From: an uncultured Polaribacter sp.
GTDB lineage: Bacteria > Bacteroidota > Bacteroidia > Flavobacteriales > Flavobacteriaceae
DNA length: 64,000 bases
Assembly (NCBI RefSeq): GCF_947500975.1
Contig: NZ_CANMUE010000003.1
Span: 62,001 to 126,000, forward strand
Reading direction: 5' to 3'
Every line of letters starts with the position of its first letter. Positions within the stretch are counted from its first letter, which is position 1. Below are positions 1-8,933 of the stretch, piece by piece. The translations under genes were made by a program, and so were the position numbers. The notes below the pieces were generated by a model. It made no database searches and was not told where the DNA came from. It worked only from the letters and a program-made list of their open reading frames with translations.

Positions 1-579
1 CATGGTTTCTTCTTATTAATATCTGTTATATTAATTCCAACTTTATTAAATAAAATACCTCTTTCTGTATTAGCAGCAATTTTATTAATTGTGGGTTATA
101 AATTAGCAAAACCTGCATTGTTTTTACAAATGTATAAGCAAGGTTGGAAACAATTTTTACCATTTACAGTAACCGTTTTAGGAATTGTTTTTATTGATTT
201 ATTATGGGGAATTGGCTTAGGATTAGCTGTAGGAATTGTTGTAATCTTAATTAAGAGTTTCCAAAATTCCCATTTTTTACACATCGAAGATAAAAGTAAT
301 GGTAAGCATAAAATAAAAATGACGCTTGCAGAAGAAGTTACTTTCTTTAACAAAGGTGCTATTTTAAAAGAATTGGATAGTTTACCAAAAGACACCTATT
401 TAGAGTTAGATGTTAGAAAAACAAGGTATTTAGACAATGATATTATTGAAATTTTAGAAGATTTTGCATTTAAAGCAAAAGAAAGAAACATAGATATTCA
501 ACTAATTTCTGAAAGAGGAATTATTGAAAACCCTCCTAGTTATATTGAGTTTTTTCAGCTTAGACCAAAAACAGCTTAA
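1..579 (+). CDS. SulP-family anion transporter, C-terminal part (partial)
   Basis: The frame is open from the first base, so the gene begins upstream of the window; an internal GTG at 91 is not a believable start. About 75 residues hold the last hydrophobic membrane segments (for example GIGLGLAVGIVVILI). The rest is a cytoplasmic STAS-like domain with the typical pattern YLELDVRKTRYLDNDIIEIL. SulP proteins carry sulfate, bicarbonate or other anions. The next genes are a UspA-like protein and a beta-carbonic anhydrase, so bicarbonate is the likely substrate (inference). It is the first gene of a unit that ends at the terminator near 2064. Confidence 0.85.
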   Translation, partial: HGFFLLISVILIPTLLNKIPLSVLAAILLIVGYKLAKPALFLQMYKQGWKQFLPFTVTVLGIVFIDLLWGIGLGLAVGIVVILIKSFQNSHFLHIEDKSNGKHKIKMTLAEEVTFFNKGAILKELDSLPKDTYLELDVRKTRYLDNDIIEILEDFAFKAKERNIDIQLISERGIIENPPSYIEFFQLRPKTA

Positions 580-589
580 ATTTAAAATA

Positions 590-1369
590 ATGAAAAATAA
601 TAAGTATAAAATACTAGTACTTTCTGATTTAACAAAAGCTGCAAAATCTACTTTAAAAAATAGTGTTGGTTTGGCAAAAATGATTGATGGACAAGTTGAT
701 TTTTTCTATGTTAAAAAACCTACAGAAATTGTTGAAAAAGAAAATCAACTATCAGCAATAAGAACTATTAACGAAAAATATAATAAAACGGGTAAAGAAA
801 TAGAAAACTTAATTAAGCCTATTTCACAAGGAGCAAATATTACTATAAATTACAAATATTCTTTTGGTAATATTAAAAGTGAAATAGATAATTATATTTT
901 AAAAAACAATCCAGACATAATAGTTCTTGGCAAAAGAAAACCAAAACTAGTTAATTTTTTAGGTGATAATATTACTCAACATATTTTAAATAATCACAAA
1001 GCAATTGTAATGATTGCTGATGATAAAAATGGGCTAGATTCAAATAAAGAACTATCATTAGGTTTTTTAAACGAAATAAATTCTCAAAAAAAAATACAAG
1101 AAGATTTAATCAACCATACAAACAAACCATTGACTTGTTTTAAAGTTACTAATAAATCTGAAACTTTAGAGGAAACAAAAATATCAAACCCAAAAAAACC
1201 AATAGAATATGTGTTTGATAATGATGGTAATACTCTAAATAAAATTTCTAAATATCTTGTAAAAAGCAATGTAAATTTATTGTTTGTAGATAGAGAGAAA
1301 AACAATCAGAATTCAAAAACACAAAATATTATAAACAATGTAAATTGTTCATTAATTTTATCAAACTAA
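590..1369 (+). CDS. Universal stress protein (UspA)-like protein
   Basis: About 259 residues. The start is taken at ATG 590, ten bases after the transporter stop; the frame is open further upstream but that part overlaps the transporter. The N-terminal 150 residues look like a UspA fold: a first strand YKILVLSDLTKAAKSTLKNS, and IIVLGKRKPK followed by HILNNHKAIVMIAD in the place of the nucleotide-binding end. The C-terminal half is a weaker second Usp-like repeat (VNLLFVDREK). It lies between a SulP transporter and a carbonic anhydrase in one transcription unit, so a regulatory link to bicarbonate transport is plausible but unproven. Confidence 0.65.
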   Translation: MKNNKYKILVLSDLTKAAKSTLKNSVGLAKMIDGQVDFFYVKKPTEIVEKENQLSAIRTINEKYNKTGKEIENLIKPISQGANITINYKYSFGNIKSEIDNYILKNNPDIIVLGKRKPKLVNFLGDNITQHILNNHKAIVMIADDKNGLDSNKELSLGFLNEINSQKKIQEDLINHTNKPLTCFKVTNKSETLEETKISNPKKPIEYVFDNDGNTLNKISKYLVKSNVNLLFVDREKNNQNSKTQNIINNVNCSLILSN

Positions 1370-1374
1370 AAATT

Positions 1375-2001
1375 ATGAAAGCACATACTAAAGAAACACA
1401 AGCGTCTATTTCTCCAGAAAAAGCTATAACACTTTTAAAAGAAGGTAACAGTCGTTTTGTATCAAATAAAGAAGTAAATAGAAATTTATTAAATCAAGTT
1501 AAAGACACAAGTAAAGGTCAATTTCCATTTGCAACAATATTAAGTTGTATAGATTCTAGAGTATCATCTGAACTTATTTTCGACCAAGGAATTGGAGACA
1601 TTTTTAGCGCAAGAGTTGCAGGAAATTTTGTAAATGAAGATATTTTAGGAAGTATGGAGTTTGCCTGTAAATTAGCAGGAACCAAAGTTGTAGTAGTTTT
1701 AGGACACACTGCTTGTGGTGCTGTAAAAGGCGCTTGTGATGATGCAAAACTTGGAAACTTAACTGCATTAATTAGTAAAATTAAACCTGCAGTTGCAGCT
1801 GTTAAAGAACCAGCAGATGAAAATTTAAGAAATTCTGGAAACATCGATTTTGTAAATGAAGTAGCAGAAAAGAATGTACACATAACAATTGAAAATATTA
1901 GAGCTCAAAGCCCTGTTTTAAAAGAAATGGAAGATAATGGTGAAATTAAAATTGTAGGAGCTATGTATGATATTAAAGATGGAGCAGTAAAATTTTACTA
2001 G
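1375..2001 (+). CDS. Beta-class carbonic anhydrase
   Basis: Interconverts CO2 and bicarbonate, probably in the cytoplasm because no signal peptide is seen. 208 residues from ATG 1375, five bases after the upstream stop. Zinc ligands and the catalytic pair are visible: CIDSR (Cys58, Asp60, Arg62) and HTACG (His111, Cys114). The length is normal for the family. Last gene of the first SulP-Usp-CA unit and followed by a terminator hairpin at 2030-2064. A second copy with the same architecture lies at 3996-4625. Confidence 0.93.
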   Translation: MKAHTKETQASISPEKAITLLKEGNSRFVSNKEVNRNLLNQVKDTSKGQFPFATILSCIDSRVSSELIFDQGIGDIFSARVAGNFVNEDILGSMEFACKLAGTKVVVVLGHTACGAVKGACDDAKLGNLTALISKIKPAVAAVKEPADENLRNSGNIDFVNEVAEKNVHITIENIRAQSPVLKEMEDNGEIKIVGAMYDIKDGAVKFY

Positions 2002-2029
2002 TCTTAAATATTAAAAACAAATCTATATT

Positions 2030-2064
2030 AAAAATCAATCTCTTTATAGGGATTGATTTTTTTT
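2030..2064 (+). terminator. Rho-independent terminator after the first carbonic anhydrase
   Basis: An AAAATCAATC arm pairs with GATTGATTTT across a short loop and is followed by a run of T. It lies 28 bases after the carbonic anhydrase stop and separates the first transporter unit from the second. Confidence 0.75.
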
Positions 2065-2120
2065 GTCAATTTTAAACCTTAAATTGTGCTCAATATAGTA
2101 TTATACTAATATTTTATGTT

Positions 2121-3983
2121 ATGAAAAAATTATTCTCAAACTTTAAAGGTGATGCTTTTGGAGGTATTACAGCAGGAATTGTAGCTTTACCTTTAGCTTT
2201 AGCTTTTGGGGTTTCTTCTGGCTTAGGGCCAAGTGCCGGTTTATATGGTGCTATATTCATTAGTTTTTTTGCAGCACTTTTTGGCGGTACAAACACCCAA
2301 ATTTCTGGACCAACTGCTCCAATGACAGCTGTAAGTATGGTTGTAATTGCAGGTATTATTGCATCAAATGATGGTGATGTATCTAAAGCTTTGCCAGCTA
2401 TTTTAACTGTATTTTTATTAGCAGGTCTTTTTCAAATTGGGTTAGGTTTAATTGGTTTAGGAAAATACATTCGATACATTCCTTATCCTGTTGTTTCTGG
2501 TTTTATGACTGCAATTGGAGTTATTATTTTATTAACTCAAGTTTTACCATCTTTAGGATATTATCCAAAAGAAGATGTTGAGTATGTTCAAAAATTTAAA
2601 CCTCAAGCAGAAGAAGTAATTTTAGAAAACATCTTAAAAGAAGAAGCTGGAGAAGGTATTTTAGTATTAGAAAATTTTAAAGAAACTATTTCTAGAGCTG
2701 AAAAAATAACATCTAAGGATATTTTAAAAGAATCTCAAATATTAGCCGCAAAAGAAACTTCTGGTGCTTTAGGAGCCTTAAAAGCATTTCCTAGAGCCAT
2801 ACAAAAAATCAACTGGTTAGAGCTTTTACTGGCATTAGGTACCATATTAATAATTTATGGTTTTAAACGGATTACCACAAAAGTTCCAAGCACACTTGTA
2901 GCATTAGTTGTAATGTCTGGTATTGCTTTTGGTTTTGATTTACCCTACAAAGCAATTCAAGAAATTCCTAGTGGAATACCACAAATTAAATGGGCAATTT
3001 TCTCAGATTTTTCTTTAAACAGTATAACTCCATACATATTTACCGCCTTAACATTATCACTTTTAGGAGCCATAGATTCACTTTTAACAAGTGTAGTTGC
3101 AGATAATATGACCAAAACTAAACACAAACCTAATAGAGAGTTGGTAGGGCAAGGAATAGGAAATAGTATTGCTGCTTTATTTGGTGGAATACCTGGAGCT
3201 GGGGCAACTATTAGAACAGTTGTGAATATTAATGCAGGAGGAAAAACAAAGCTTTCTGGTATGATTGCTGGTGTAATGTTGTTGATAATTATGTTAGGCC
3301 TAGGACCAGTAGCTTCTAAAATACCTGCAGCAGTTTTAGCTGGAATTTTAATTACTGTTGGTATTGGTGTGATGGACTATAAAGGATTAAAAGCCATACC
3401 TACTTTGCCAAAAGATATTAAATTAGGACCTATAAAATTAAGCTCTGAAGTATTAATAATGATGGTCGTTTTATTACTATCAACTTTTTGGAACTTAGTA
3501 TATGCTGTTGGTATTGGTTTGGTAATTGCCTCTTTAATGTTTATGAAAAAAATTGGAGATTTAACTGCTGAACGTTCAGATGTTAAAACTTTAAAAGAAG
3601 AAGCTTGGGCAGATGAATCAGGTTTTCCAAAGAATTTAATAGAAGAAGTTTTTATCAAACATATCAAAGGACCATTGTTTTTTGGTTCTACTAGTGATTT
3701 TCAAGCGCTTTCTCAACAAATTCCTGATTCTGCAAAAACAGTTATTATGCGTTTAGGTAGAATGCAGTATATGGATCAATCTGGTTTATATGCAATGGAA
3801 GATATGTTACAAGATTTAAAAACCAAAAACGTAGATGTGTTGTTTGTAAATCTTTTAAAGCAACCAAGATATATGATGGAAAGAATAGATATTATTCCAG
3901 ATTTTATTCCAAAAGAACATATTTTTAAATCTTTTGATGAATGTGTAAGTTGGGTAAAACAAAATATAGAAGACGAAATTTAA
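2121..3983 (+). CDS. SulP-family anion (probably bicarbonate) transporter with STAS domain
   Basis: 620 residues, about 10-12 membrane segments, then a C-terminal STAS domain (about residues 510-615; VIMRLGRMQYMDQSGLYAME). The family motif region FGGTNTQISGPTAPMTA is near residue 55 and GGIPGAGATIRTVVN is in the second half. Residues about 149-225 are a hydrophilic Glu/Lys-rich insertion between two membrane segments, which is unusual for SulP proteins. The gene is followed 12 bases later by a beta-carbonic anhydrase. SulP members move sulfate, bicarbonate or other anions; bicarbonate is favoured here from context only. Confidence 0.9.
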   Translation: MKKLFSNFKGDAFGGITAGIVALPLALAFGVSSGLGPSAGLYGAIFISFFAALFGGTNTQISGPTAPMTAVSMVVIAGIIASNDGDVSKALPAILTVFLLAGLFQIGLGLIGLGKYIRYIPYPVVSGFMTAIGVIILLTQVLPSLGYYPKEDVEYVQKFKPQAEEVILENILKEEAGEGILVLENFKETISRAEKITSKDILKESQILAAKETSGALGALKAFPRAIQKINWLELLLALGTILIIYGFKRITTKVPSTLVALVVMSGIAFGFDLPYKAIQEIPSGIPQIKWAIFSDFSLNSITPYIFTALTLSLLGAIDSLLTSVVADNMTKTKHKPNRELVGQGIGNSIAALFGGIPGAGATIRTVVNINAGGKTKLSGMIAGVMLLIIMLGLGPVASKIPAAVLAGILITVGIGVMDYKGLKAIPTLPKDIKLGPIKLSSEVLIMMVVLLLSTFWNLVYAVGIGLVIASLMFMKKIGDLTAERSDVKTLKEEAWADESGFPKNLIEEVFIKHIKGPLFFGSTSDFQALSQQIPDSAKTVIMRLGRMQYMDQSGLYAMEDMLQDLKTKNVDVLFVNLLKQPRYMMERIDIIPDFIPKEHIFKSFDECVSWVKQNIEDEI

Positions 3984-3995
3984 AAAATTATAATT

Positions 3996-4625
3996 ATGAA
4001 AAGTATTGCAATAAATAAAGAAGTTCAAAATTCTTTAACACCAAAAAGTGTTTTAGATGATTTATTAGAAGGAAATCAAAGATTTATAAATAATAACTTA
4101 CAAAAAGCAGATTATCAGTCTTTAGTAAATGATACCGTTGCTGGTCAATATCCAAAAGCTGTAGTATTATCTTGTATAGACTCTAGAGTGCCTGTTGAGC
4201 AAGTTTTTGATCAAACAATTGGAGATATTTTTGTGGCTAGAGTTGCCGGAAATTTTGAAAATACAGATATTTTAGGAAGCTTAGAATATTCTTGTGCAGT
4301 TGCTGGTAGCAAGTTAATATTTGTTTTAGGTCATGAAAGTTGTGGTGCAGTAAAAGCTGCTTGTGATGGAGTAGAATTAGGTAATATAACAGCTATGTTA
4401 GATAATATTATACCAGCAATAAAAGAATCTGCATTAGACTTTGAAGATGATGTAAATTCTTCTAATAAAGAATTTGTAGCTAAAACAGTGGAGTGGAATG
4501 TGCGTTTAACTATTGAAAGAATTCGTGAGAAAAGTAAAATATTACAAGAAATGGAAGTTAATGGTGAAATAGAAATTGTAGGTGGTGTTTACTCTTTACA
4601 AACTGGTAAAGTAAATTTATTATAA
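3996..4625 (+). CDS. Beta-class carbonic anhydrase, second copy
   Basis: 209 residues. Zinc and catalytic residues are present in CIDSR (Cys60, Asp62, Arg64) and HESCG (His113, Cys116). It begins 12 bases after the SulP gene, so the two are very likely co-transcribed and work together in bicarbonate supply. It is clearly paralogous to the protein at 1375-2001, including the EMEVNGEIEIVGGVYSLQTG-type C-terminal segment, but diverged enough not to be a recent duplicate. A bidirectional terminator follows at 4645-4681. Confidence 0.93.
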   Translation: MKSIAINKEVQNSLTPKSVLDDLLEGNQRFINNNLQKADYQSLVNDTVAGQYPKAVVLSCIDSRVPVEQVFDQTIGDIFVARVAGNFENTDILGSLEYSCAVAGSKLIFVLGHESCGAVKAACDGVELGNITAMLDNIIPAIKESALDFEDDVNSSNKEFVAKTVEWNVRLTIERIREKSKILQEMEVNGEIEIVGGVYSLQTGKVNLL

Positions 4626-4644
4626 AAAGAAACACAATTCATAT

Positions 4645-4681
4645 AAAAAAAGAGGCTTGAAAATTACAAGCCTCTTTTTTT
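4645..4681. terminator. Bidirectional terminator shared by carbonic anhydrase and cvpA
   Basis: The arms AAAAAAAGAGGCTTG (4645-4659) and CAAGCCTCTTTTTT (4668-4681) form a long stem with T-runs on both strands. The right arm encodes the last codons of the minus-strand cvpA gene (Lys-Lys-Arg-Gly-Leu) and its stop codon lies in the loop. Confidence 0.85.
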
Positions 4682-5200
4682 ATTGGGTAATTCAATAGTT
4701 GTTTTACCATCTTCACCCTCTTTTATAATTGATGGAAACAATGTAGGTGCAATTTGTTTTATAGGTTTATAAAACAATGATTCATCTAAAGTTTCTTGAG
4801 ATATAAAAGGAATTGTATTATTTATCCTACCAAAGAAAATAAAAACTACACTTAAAATTAAAGCAGTTTTAAGCGCTCCAAAAAGTCCTCCTAAAAATTT
4901 ATTAATTAATCCTAAAGCAGCTACATCTGCTATTTTGGTTAAAATTTTTCCAATGATAATTATTAAAATAACAACAACTAAAAAAGTAACAGCAAATGAA
5001 ACAATTTTATTAGTTTGACTAGACCAATTAAAACTAGTACCAACTAAATAATTCTCTATATAAAAAGAGTAATTAATTGCTGCATAAATACCTATAATAA
5101 CGGCTACTAATGAAGCAACTTCAGCAAAAAGACCTTTCATAATTCCTCTTACAAAAGAAAGAATTAGCAATACAAGAATAACAATATCAAAAATATTCAT
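4664..5200 (-). CDS. CvpA family membrane protein
   Basis: 178 residues with four predicted membrane segments. The N-terminus (MNIFDIVILVLLILSFVRG) and the FLGGLFGALKTALILSVVF segment are typical of CvpA/colicin V production proteins. The family has a poorly defined role in envelope homeostasis; in flavobacteria these are ordinary chromosomal genes and not a sign of colicin production. The last five codons lie inside the terminator stem, so the C-terminal tail is constrained by RNA structure. Confidence 0.85.
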   Translation of the reverse strand: MNIFDIVILVLLILSFVRGIMKGLFAEVASLVAVIIGIYAAINYSFYIENYLVGTSFNWSSQTNKIVSFAVTFLVVVILIIIIGKILTKIADVAALGLINKFLGGLFGALKTALILSVVFIFFGRINNTIPFISQETLDESLFYKPIKQIAPTLFPSIIKEGEDGKTTIELPNKKRGL

Positions 5201-5281
5201 GAAAAAAATTTCTTCAAACCTACATCTTTTTTTTACAATTTAAAAATACGCATTGTATCTTTACCTTTTTTAAACTTTAAA

Positions 5282-5638
5282 ATGATTAAATCTAACAACC
5301 TTAAAGAAAAATATAATTTTCTTGTAGAAAAATTAACTCAACAATTTGCTGACGGCGAAGAATTAAATTTAGACGGAATAATTTATTTAGTTGGAGTTCA
5401 AGAGCTTGGTCAAGGTCATAGAGAGTTTAAAAAAGATGAAAAAGTAAACTTAATGCACATTGCAATTTGCAAACTATTAGAACCTTATGGTTATTATGAG
5501 TTTGACTTTTTTGATAATGATGGCTGGCCGCATTATAAAATACTTACTGAATTACCCAATCTAAAAGCAGGTGAACAAACTGTTTTAATGAAAGACGCTA
5601 TTGTGTCGTACTTTGATGCCATAGGATATTTAGAATAA
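5282..5638 (+). CDS. Conserved flavobacterial protein of unknown function
   Basis: 118 residues, soluble, acidic, no signal peptide or membrane segment. I recognise the type as a small conserved hypothetical of Flavobacteriaceae but no domain. It has several aromatic and acidic stretches (YGYYEFDFFDNDGWPHYKIL). It is divergent from cvpA across an 81-base gap. No function is proposed. Confidence 0.7.
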   Translation: MIKSNNLKEKYNFLVEKLTQQFADGEELNLDGIIYLVGVQELGQGHREFKKDEKVNLMHIAICKLLEPYGYYEFDFFDNDGWPHYKILTELPNLKAGEQTVLMKDAIVSYFDAIGYLE

Positions 5639-5666
5639 AAAGACTCTTTATAGTTCTATTAAAGAG
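5636..5666 (-). terminator. Likely terminator of the SDR gene
   Basis: CTCTTTA and TAAAGAG form a short stem; read on the minus strand it is followed by TCTTTTT. It lies just downstream of the SDR stop at 5680. The stem is short, so confidence is modest. Confidence 0.4.
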
Positions 5667-5679
5667 AAAAAACATGAAC

Positions 5680-6474
5680 TTAAATTACACTCAATTTTCT
5701 AATCATGATAGTAACTATTTTAGGAAAAAAACGCTTCATATAAACACCTAATTTTTCTTTAGCACCAGCAATATAAACTTCCTCTTTTTTGTTTTTAATT
5801 GCTTTTGCCATCAACTTAGCAAAACGATCTGGCTGAATTCCATTTTGAGTAGCAATGTCCATTTTTTGCTGTTGTTTACCATCGCCAATTAGAGCATTCA
5901 TAGATACATTTGTGTTTACAAAACCTGGACAAATTAAAGTAACTGCAATATTATCTTTAAAATGTTCTGCTCTTAAACTATCAAAAAAACCATGCAAAGC
6001 ATGTTTGCTAGCTGCATAACTGGAGCGTAAAGGTGTTCCTATTTTACCCACAATACTAGTAGTTACAACAAAATGACCTATTTTATTTTTAACAAAATGA
6101 GGCAAAATTGCTTTTGATAACGCAACCGTACCCAAATAATTAATATCCATAATTCGCTTATCAACAGAAATTTGTGTGTCATTTACATATGATCTTTGAC
6201 TAACTCCTCCATTGTTTACTAAAATATCGATATTACCAAAAACAGCTAATGCTTCATCAACTTTTATCTCTAAATTTGTGTAATCTTCTAAATCTAAAAC
6301 AATAATTTTTACAAGATTTATATTCTTACATTGGGCTTTAACCAACTCTAACTCTCCTTTATTTCTTGAAGATAAAATAAGTTTTGCATTTTGATTGGAT
6401 AACTCAATGGCCAATGCTTTTCCAATTCCAGATGAAGCACCAGTAATCCAAATTGTTTTATCAGAAAAACTCAT
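5680..6474 (-). CDS. Short-chain dehydrogenase/reductase (SDR)
   Basis: 264 residues with a Rossmann fold. The cofactor motif GASSGIGK (about residues 11-18), the NNGG motif, a catalytic Ser region (VVTTSIVGK) and YAASK (Tyr and Lys) are all present in classical SDR order. The C-terminal extension with basic residues (MKRFFPKIVTIMIRKL) is common in flavobacterial DltE-like SDRs and could lie at the membrane. The substrate cannot be read from sequence. Confidence 0.88.
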   Translation of the reverse strand: MSFSDKTIWITGASSGIGKALAIELSNQNAKLILSSRNKGELELVKAQCKNINLVKIIVLDLEDYTNLEIKVDEALAVFGNIDILVNNGGVSQRSYVNDTQISVDKRIMDINYLGTVALSKAILPHFVKNKIGHFVVTTSIVGKIGTPLRSSYAASKHALHGFFDSLRAEHFKDNIAVTLICPGFVNTNVSMNALIGDGKQQQKMDIATQNGIQPDRFAKLMAKAIKNKKEEVYIAGAKEKLGVYMKRFFPKIVTIMIRKLSVI

Positions 6475-6531
6475 ATTTTTGATTTTTAATGCTAAATATA
6501 CCTATTTTAAAACAGAAATAGTACATTTGGT

Positions 6532-6539
6532 ATACTTCT
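6532..6539 (+). promoter_or_regulatory. Flavobacterial -7 promoter element
   Basis: TACATTTG matches the Bacteroidetes -7 consensus TAnnTTTG, 33 bases before the thioredoxin-like gene. No clear TTG -33 element is visible. Confidence 0.45.
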
Positions 6540-6572
6540 TGAAATTAATACATCAAGAATAAAATTTAAAAA

Positions 6573-7943
6573 ATGATGAAAAATATTTTTACTTATATTC
6601 TCCTAATTTCTTCAATTGCTAGTGCTCAAAATACTATTAAGGGTGTTATAAATCCTAAATTAGATAGTAATTGGGTAATTTTGTACAAAATAGAAGGTAC
6701 AAAACAGCAGTATATTAAAGACACAAAAACAAAAATAGATTCTATAGTAATTAAAGGTGAAAAAACAGGTGTTGCCCATTTTGAATTTGAATTACCATCG
6801 TACGCTAAACCTGGAACATATAGAATAAATTACAGAATTGAAGGTGAAGGTAATTTAGATTTTATTTATAATAAAGAAAATGTTTCACTAGTTTTTAACC
6901 CTGATTATCCTGAAGATTCAGTAATTTTTACAGAATCTATAGAAAATAATTTATATAAAGAGTATCTAGAAAAGATTAGTGTTGCGCAACAAAAACTAGA
7001 TTCTATTCAAATTGAAACTTTACAAAAACCAGTTTTATTTTCACAAGAAAATTACAAAACTGCATTAGATAATGTTAATTCTGTTCAACAACATTATCAA
7101 CAAATTACAAAAGATAAATACATCAATTCTTTTATAAATGCTTCTGCACGAAAAAATAATCCTGAGCTTTTAACATCAGCAAAACAATATATGTCTAACA
7201 TGAAAAACATGTTTTTTGACAATATAGATTTTTCAGATAAAGCATTAGTTAATTCGTCATTTTTAATTAATAAAACATTAGAATTTATCTTTTATATTAA
7301 TTATTCTGATGATAAAAATACACAGCAAAACTTATATAAAGAATCTATAGAAAAGGTACTTTCTAATATTAAGGATATTAACTATAAAAAAGATATTATA
7401 GAGTTTTTAATTTTACAATTTGAAGCATCAAAAAATTTAGAAATTATAGATTATCTATTTGAAAACTATTATAATAAACTACCTATAACAGTACAAGATG
7501 CTAATTTTAAAGAAGAAAAACTAAGTCTTTTAGCTGCAGAAGTTGGTAGGATTGCGCCAGATTTTTCTTGGAAAGAAAACGGAAAAACTTTAAAACTTTC
7601 TACCTTAAATGATGCAGAAACTTATGTAATGGTTTTTTGGAGTACTAGTTGTCCTCATTGTTTAAGAGAAATTCCGAAATTGCATACCTATATGAAAGAT
7701 AAAAAAGACATAAAAGTAATTGGTTTTGCTTTAGAAAAAGATGCTTTTGCTTGGGAGTCTTATATAAAAACAAATTTATCTGGTTGGCATAATGTTTTAG
7801 GATTAAACAAGTGGAAAAATAAAACGGCAAGAACTTATCAGGTATTTTCTACACCAAGTTATTTTATCTTAGATAAAAATAAAAAAATTATTGCTAAACC
7901 TCATGAAATTAAAGACGTTAAAGAGTTTTTAGAGAACAAATAG
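6573..7943 (+). CDS. Exported TlpA/ResA-like thioredoxin-family protein
   Basis: 456 residues with an N-terminal signal peptide (FTYILLISSIASAQ) and a C-terminal thioredoxin domain of about 130 residues. The redox motif is CPHC within WSTSCPHCLREIP, and the cis-proline loop is STPSYFILD. The preceding 300 residues resemble the DUF4369-type N-terminal region of Bacteroidetes periplasmic disulfide reductases. It probably acts in the periplasm. Start at ATG 6573 or 6576 cannot be separated. It stands alone with its own promoter. Confidence 0.85.
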   Translation: MMKNIFTYILLISSIASAQNTIKGVINPKLDSNWVILYKIEGTKQQYIKDTKTKIDSIVIKGEKTGVAHFEFELPSYAKPGTYRINYRIEGEGNLDFIYNKENVSLVFNPDYPEDSVIFTESIENNLYKEYLEKISVAQQKLDSIQIETLQKPVLFSQENYKTALDNVNSVQQHYQQITKDKYINSFINASARKNNPELLTSAKQYMSNMKNMFFDNIDFSDKALVNSSFLINKTLEFIFYINYSDDKNTQQNLYKESIEKVLSNIKDINYKKDIIEFLILQFEASKNLEIIDYLFENYYNKLPITVQDANFKEEKLSLLAAEVGRIAPDFSWKENGKTLKLSTLNDAETYVMVFWSTSCPHCLREIPKLHTYMKDKKDIKVIGFALEKDAFAWESYIKTNLSGWHNVLGLNKWKNKTARTYQVFSTPSYFILDKNKKIIAKPHEIKDVKEFLENK

Positions 7944-7962
7944 CTATAAAAAATAATACAAT

Positions 7963-8865
7963 TTACTTTTGATTAGTTTTTTTTATCGACATTATTACAA
8001 TTCCGATAATTACCAAAATTGCTCCAAAAAATTGAAATAAGGTTAGTTTTTCATTTAGAAAAAAGGATGCTAATAGTATTGTTGAGATTGGTCCAACACC
8101 TGCAACAATAGCAAAGTTAGAAGAACTAATTATTTTTATAGACGCACTTACCAAAAATGACGGAATTACAGTTGCAAAAACAGCTATTAAAAACCCTAAT
8201 CCATAAACTTGCCAAGGCAAAACAAATAAATTTGTTTCACTAATAATACTAAAGTGTACAAATACACTAAAACATGAAACTAACATTGCATACGCTGTAA
8301 ATTTTATTACTCCAAATTTTGGAATTAACCAACCACTACCTACCAAATAAGAAGCATAAGTTATGGCGCTTAAGAGTATAAATAATCCACCTAAATAAAC
8401 ATTATTACCCAACGTATCAACTTCATCAGAAAAAGCAATTACAATACCTAAATACGATAAAAATATTGCCAATATTTGAACTTTAGTAATTGATTTTTTT
8501 AAAAAAATTCTATTTAATAAAATTACTATTGTTGGATATACAAATAAAATAATGCGTTCTATACTTGCTTTTATATATGTTAAGCCTACAAAATCGAAAA
8601 AACTTGCTAAATAATAACCTATCAAACCAAAAAAAAGAAGCCAAGCATAATCTTTTTTATAAATTTTTACTCCTTTATTTTCATTTCTGTACATATATGC
8701 GATAACTACATAAAAAGGAAAAGAAAACAACATTCTTAGCAATAACATGGTTATGGCATCAACTTTATAATTATATGCTAGTTTAACCATTACTGCTTTA
8801 GAAGAGAAAAGTACAATACCTAAAATTCCTAAAAAAACACCATACCAAAATTTTTTTGCAACCAT
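7963..8865 (-). CDS. EamA/DMT-family membrane transporter
   Basis: 300 residues with ten predicted membrane helices in two EamA repeats; the second repeat ends FFGAILVIIGIVIM, typical of the drug/metabolite exporter superfamily. The substrate is unknown. Its 3' end converges on the thioredoxin-like gene, with 19 bases between. Confidence 0.85.
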   Translation of the reverse strand: MVAKKFWYGVFLGILGIVLFSSKAVMVKLAYNYKVDAITMLLLRMLFSFPFYVVIAYMYRNENKGVKIYKKDYAWLLFFGLIGYYLASFFDFVGLTYIKASIERIILFVYPTIVILLNRIFLKKSITKVQILAIFLSYLGIVIAFSDEVDTLGNNVYLGGLFILLSAITYASYLVGSGWLIPKFGVIKFTAYAMLVSCFSVFVHFSIISETNLFVLPWQVYGLGFLIAVFATVIPSFLVSASIKIISSSNFAIVAGVGPISTILLASFFLNEKLTLFQFFGAILVIIGIVIMSIKKTNQK

Positions 8866-8933
8866 ACAAACAAAGTAAAACTTACTTTTAAATAAGTTTA
8901 CTCTACTATTTTTTTTATACGATGTTCAAGAAA

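Noticed and set aside
4664..5200. Bacteriocin (colicin V) production locus
   Set aside because: CvpA is a housekeeping membrane protein; no colicin, immunity or export genes are adjacent.
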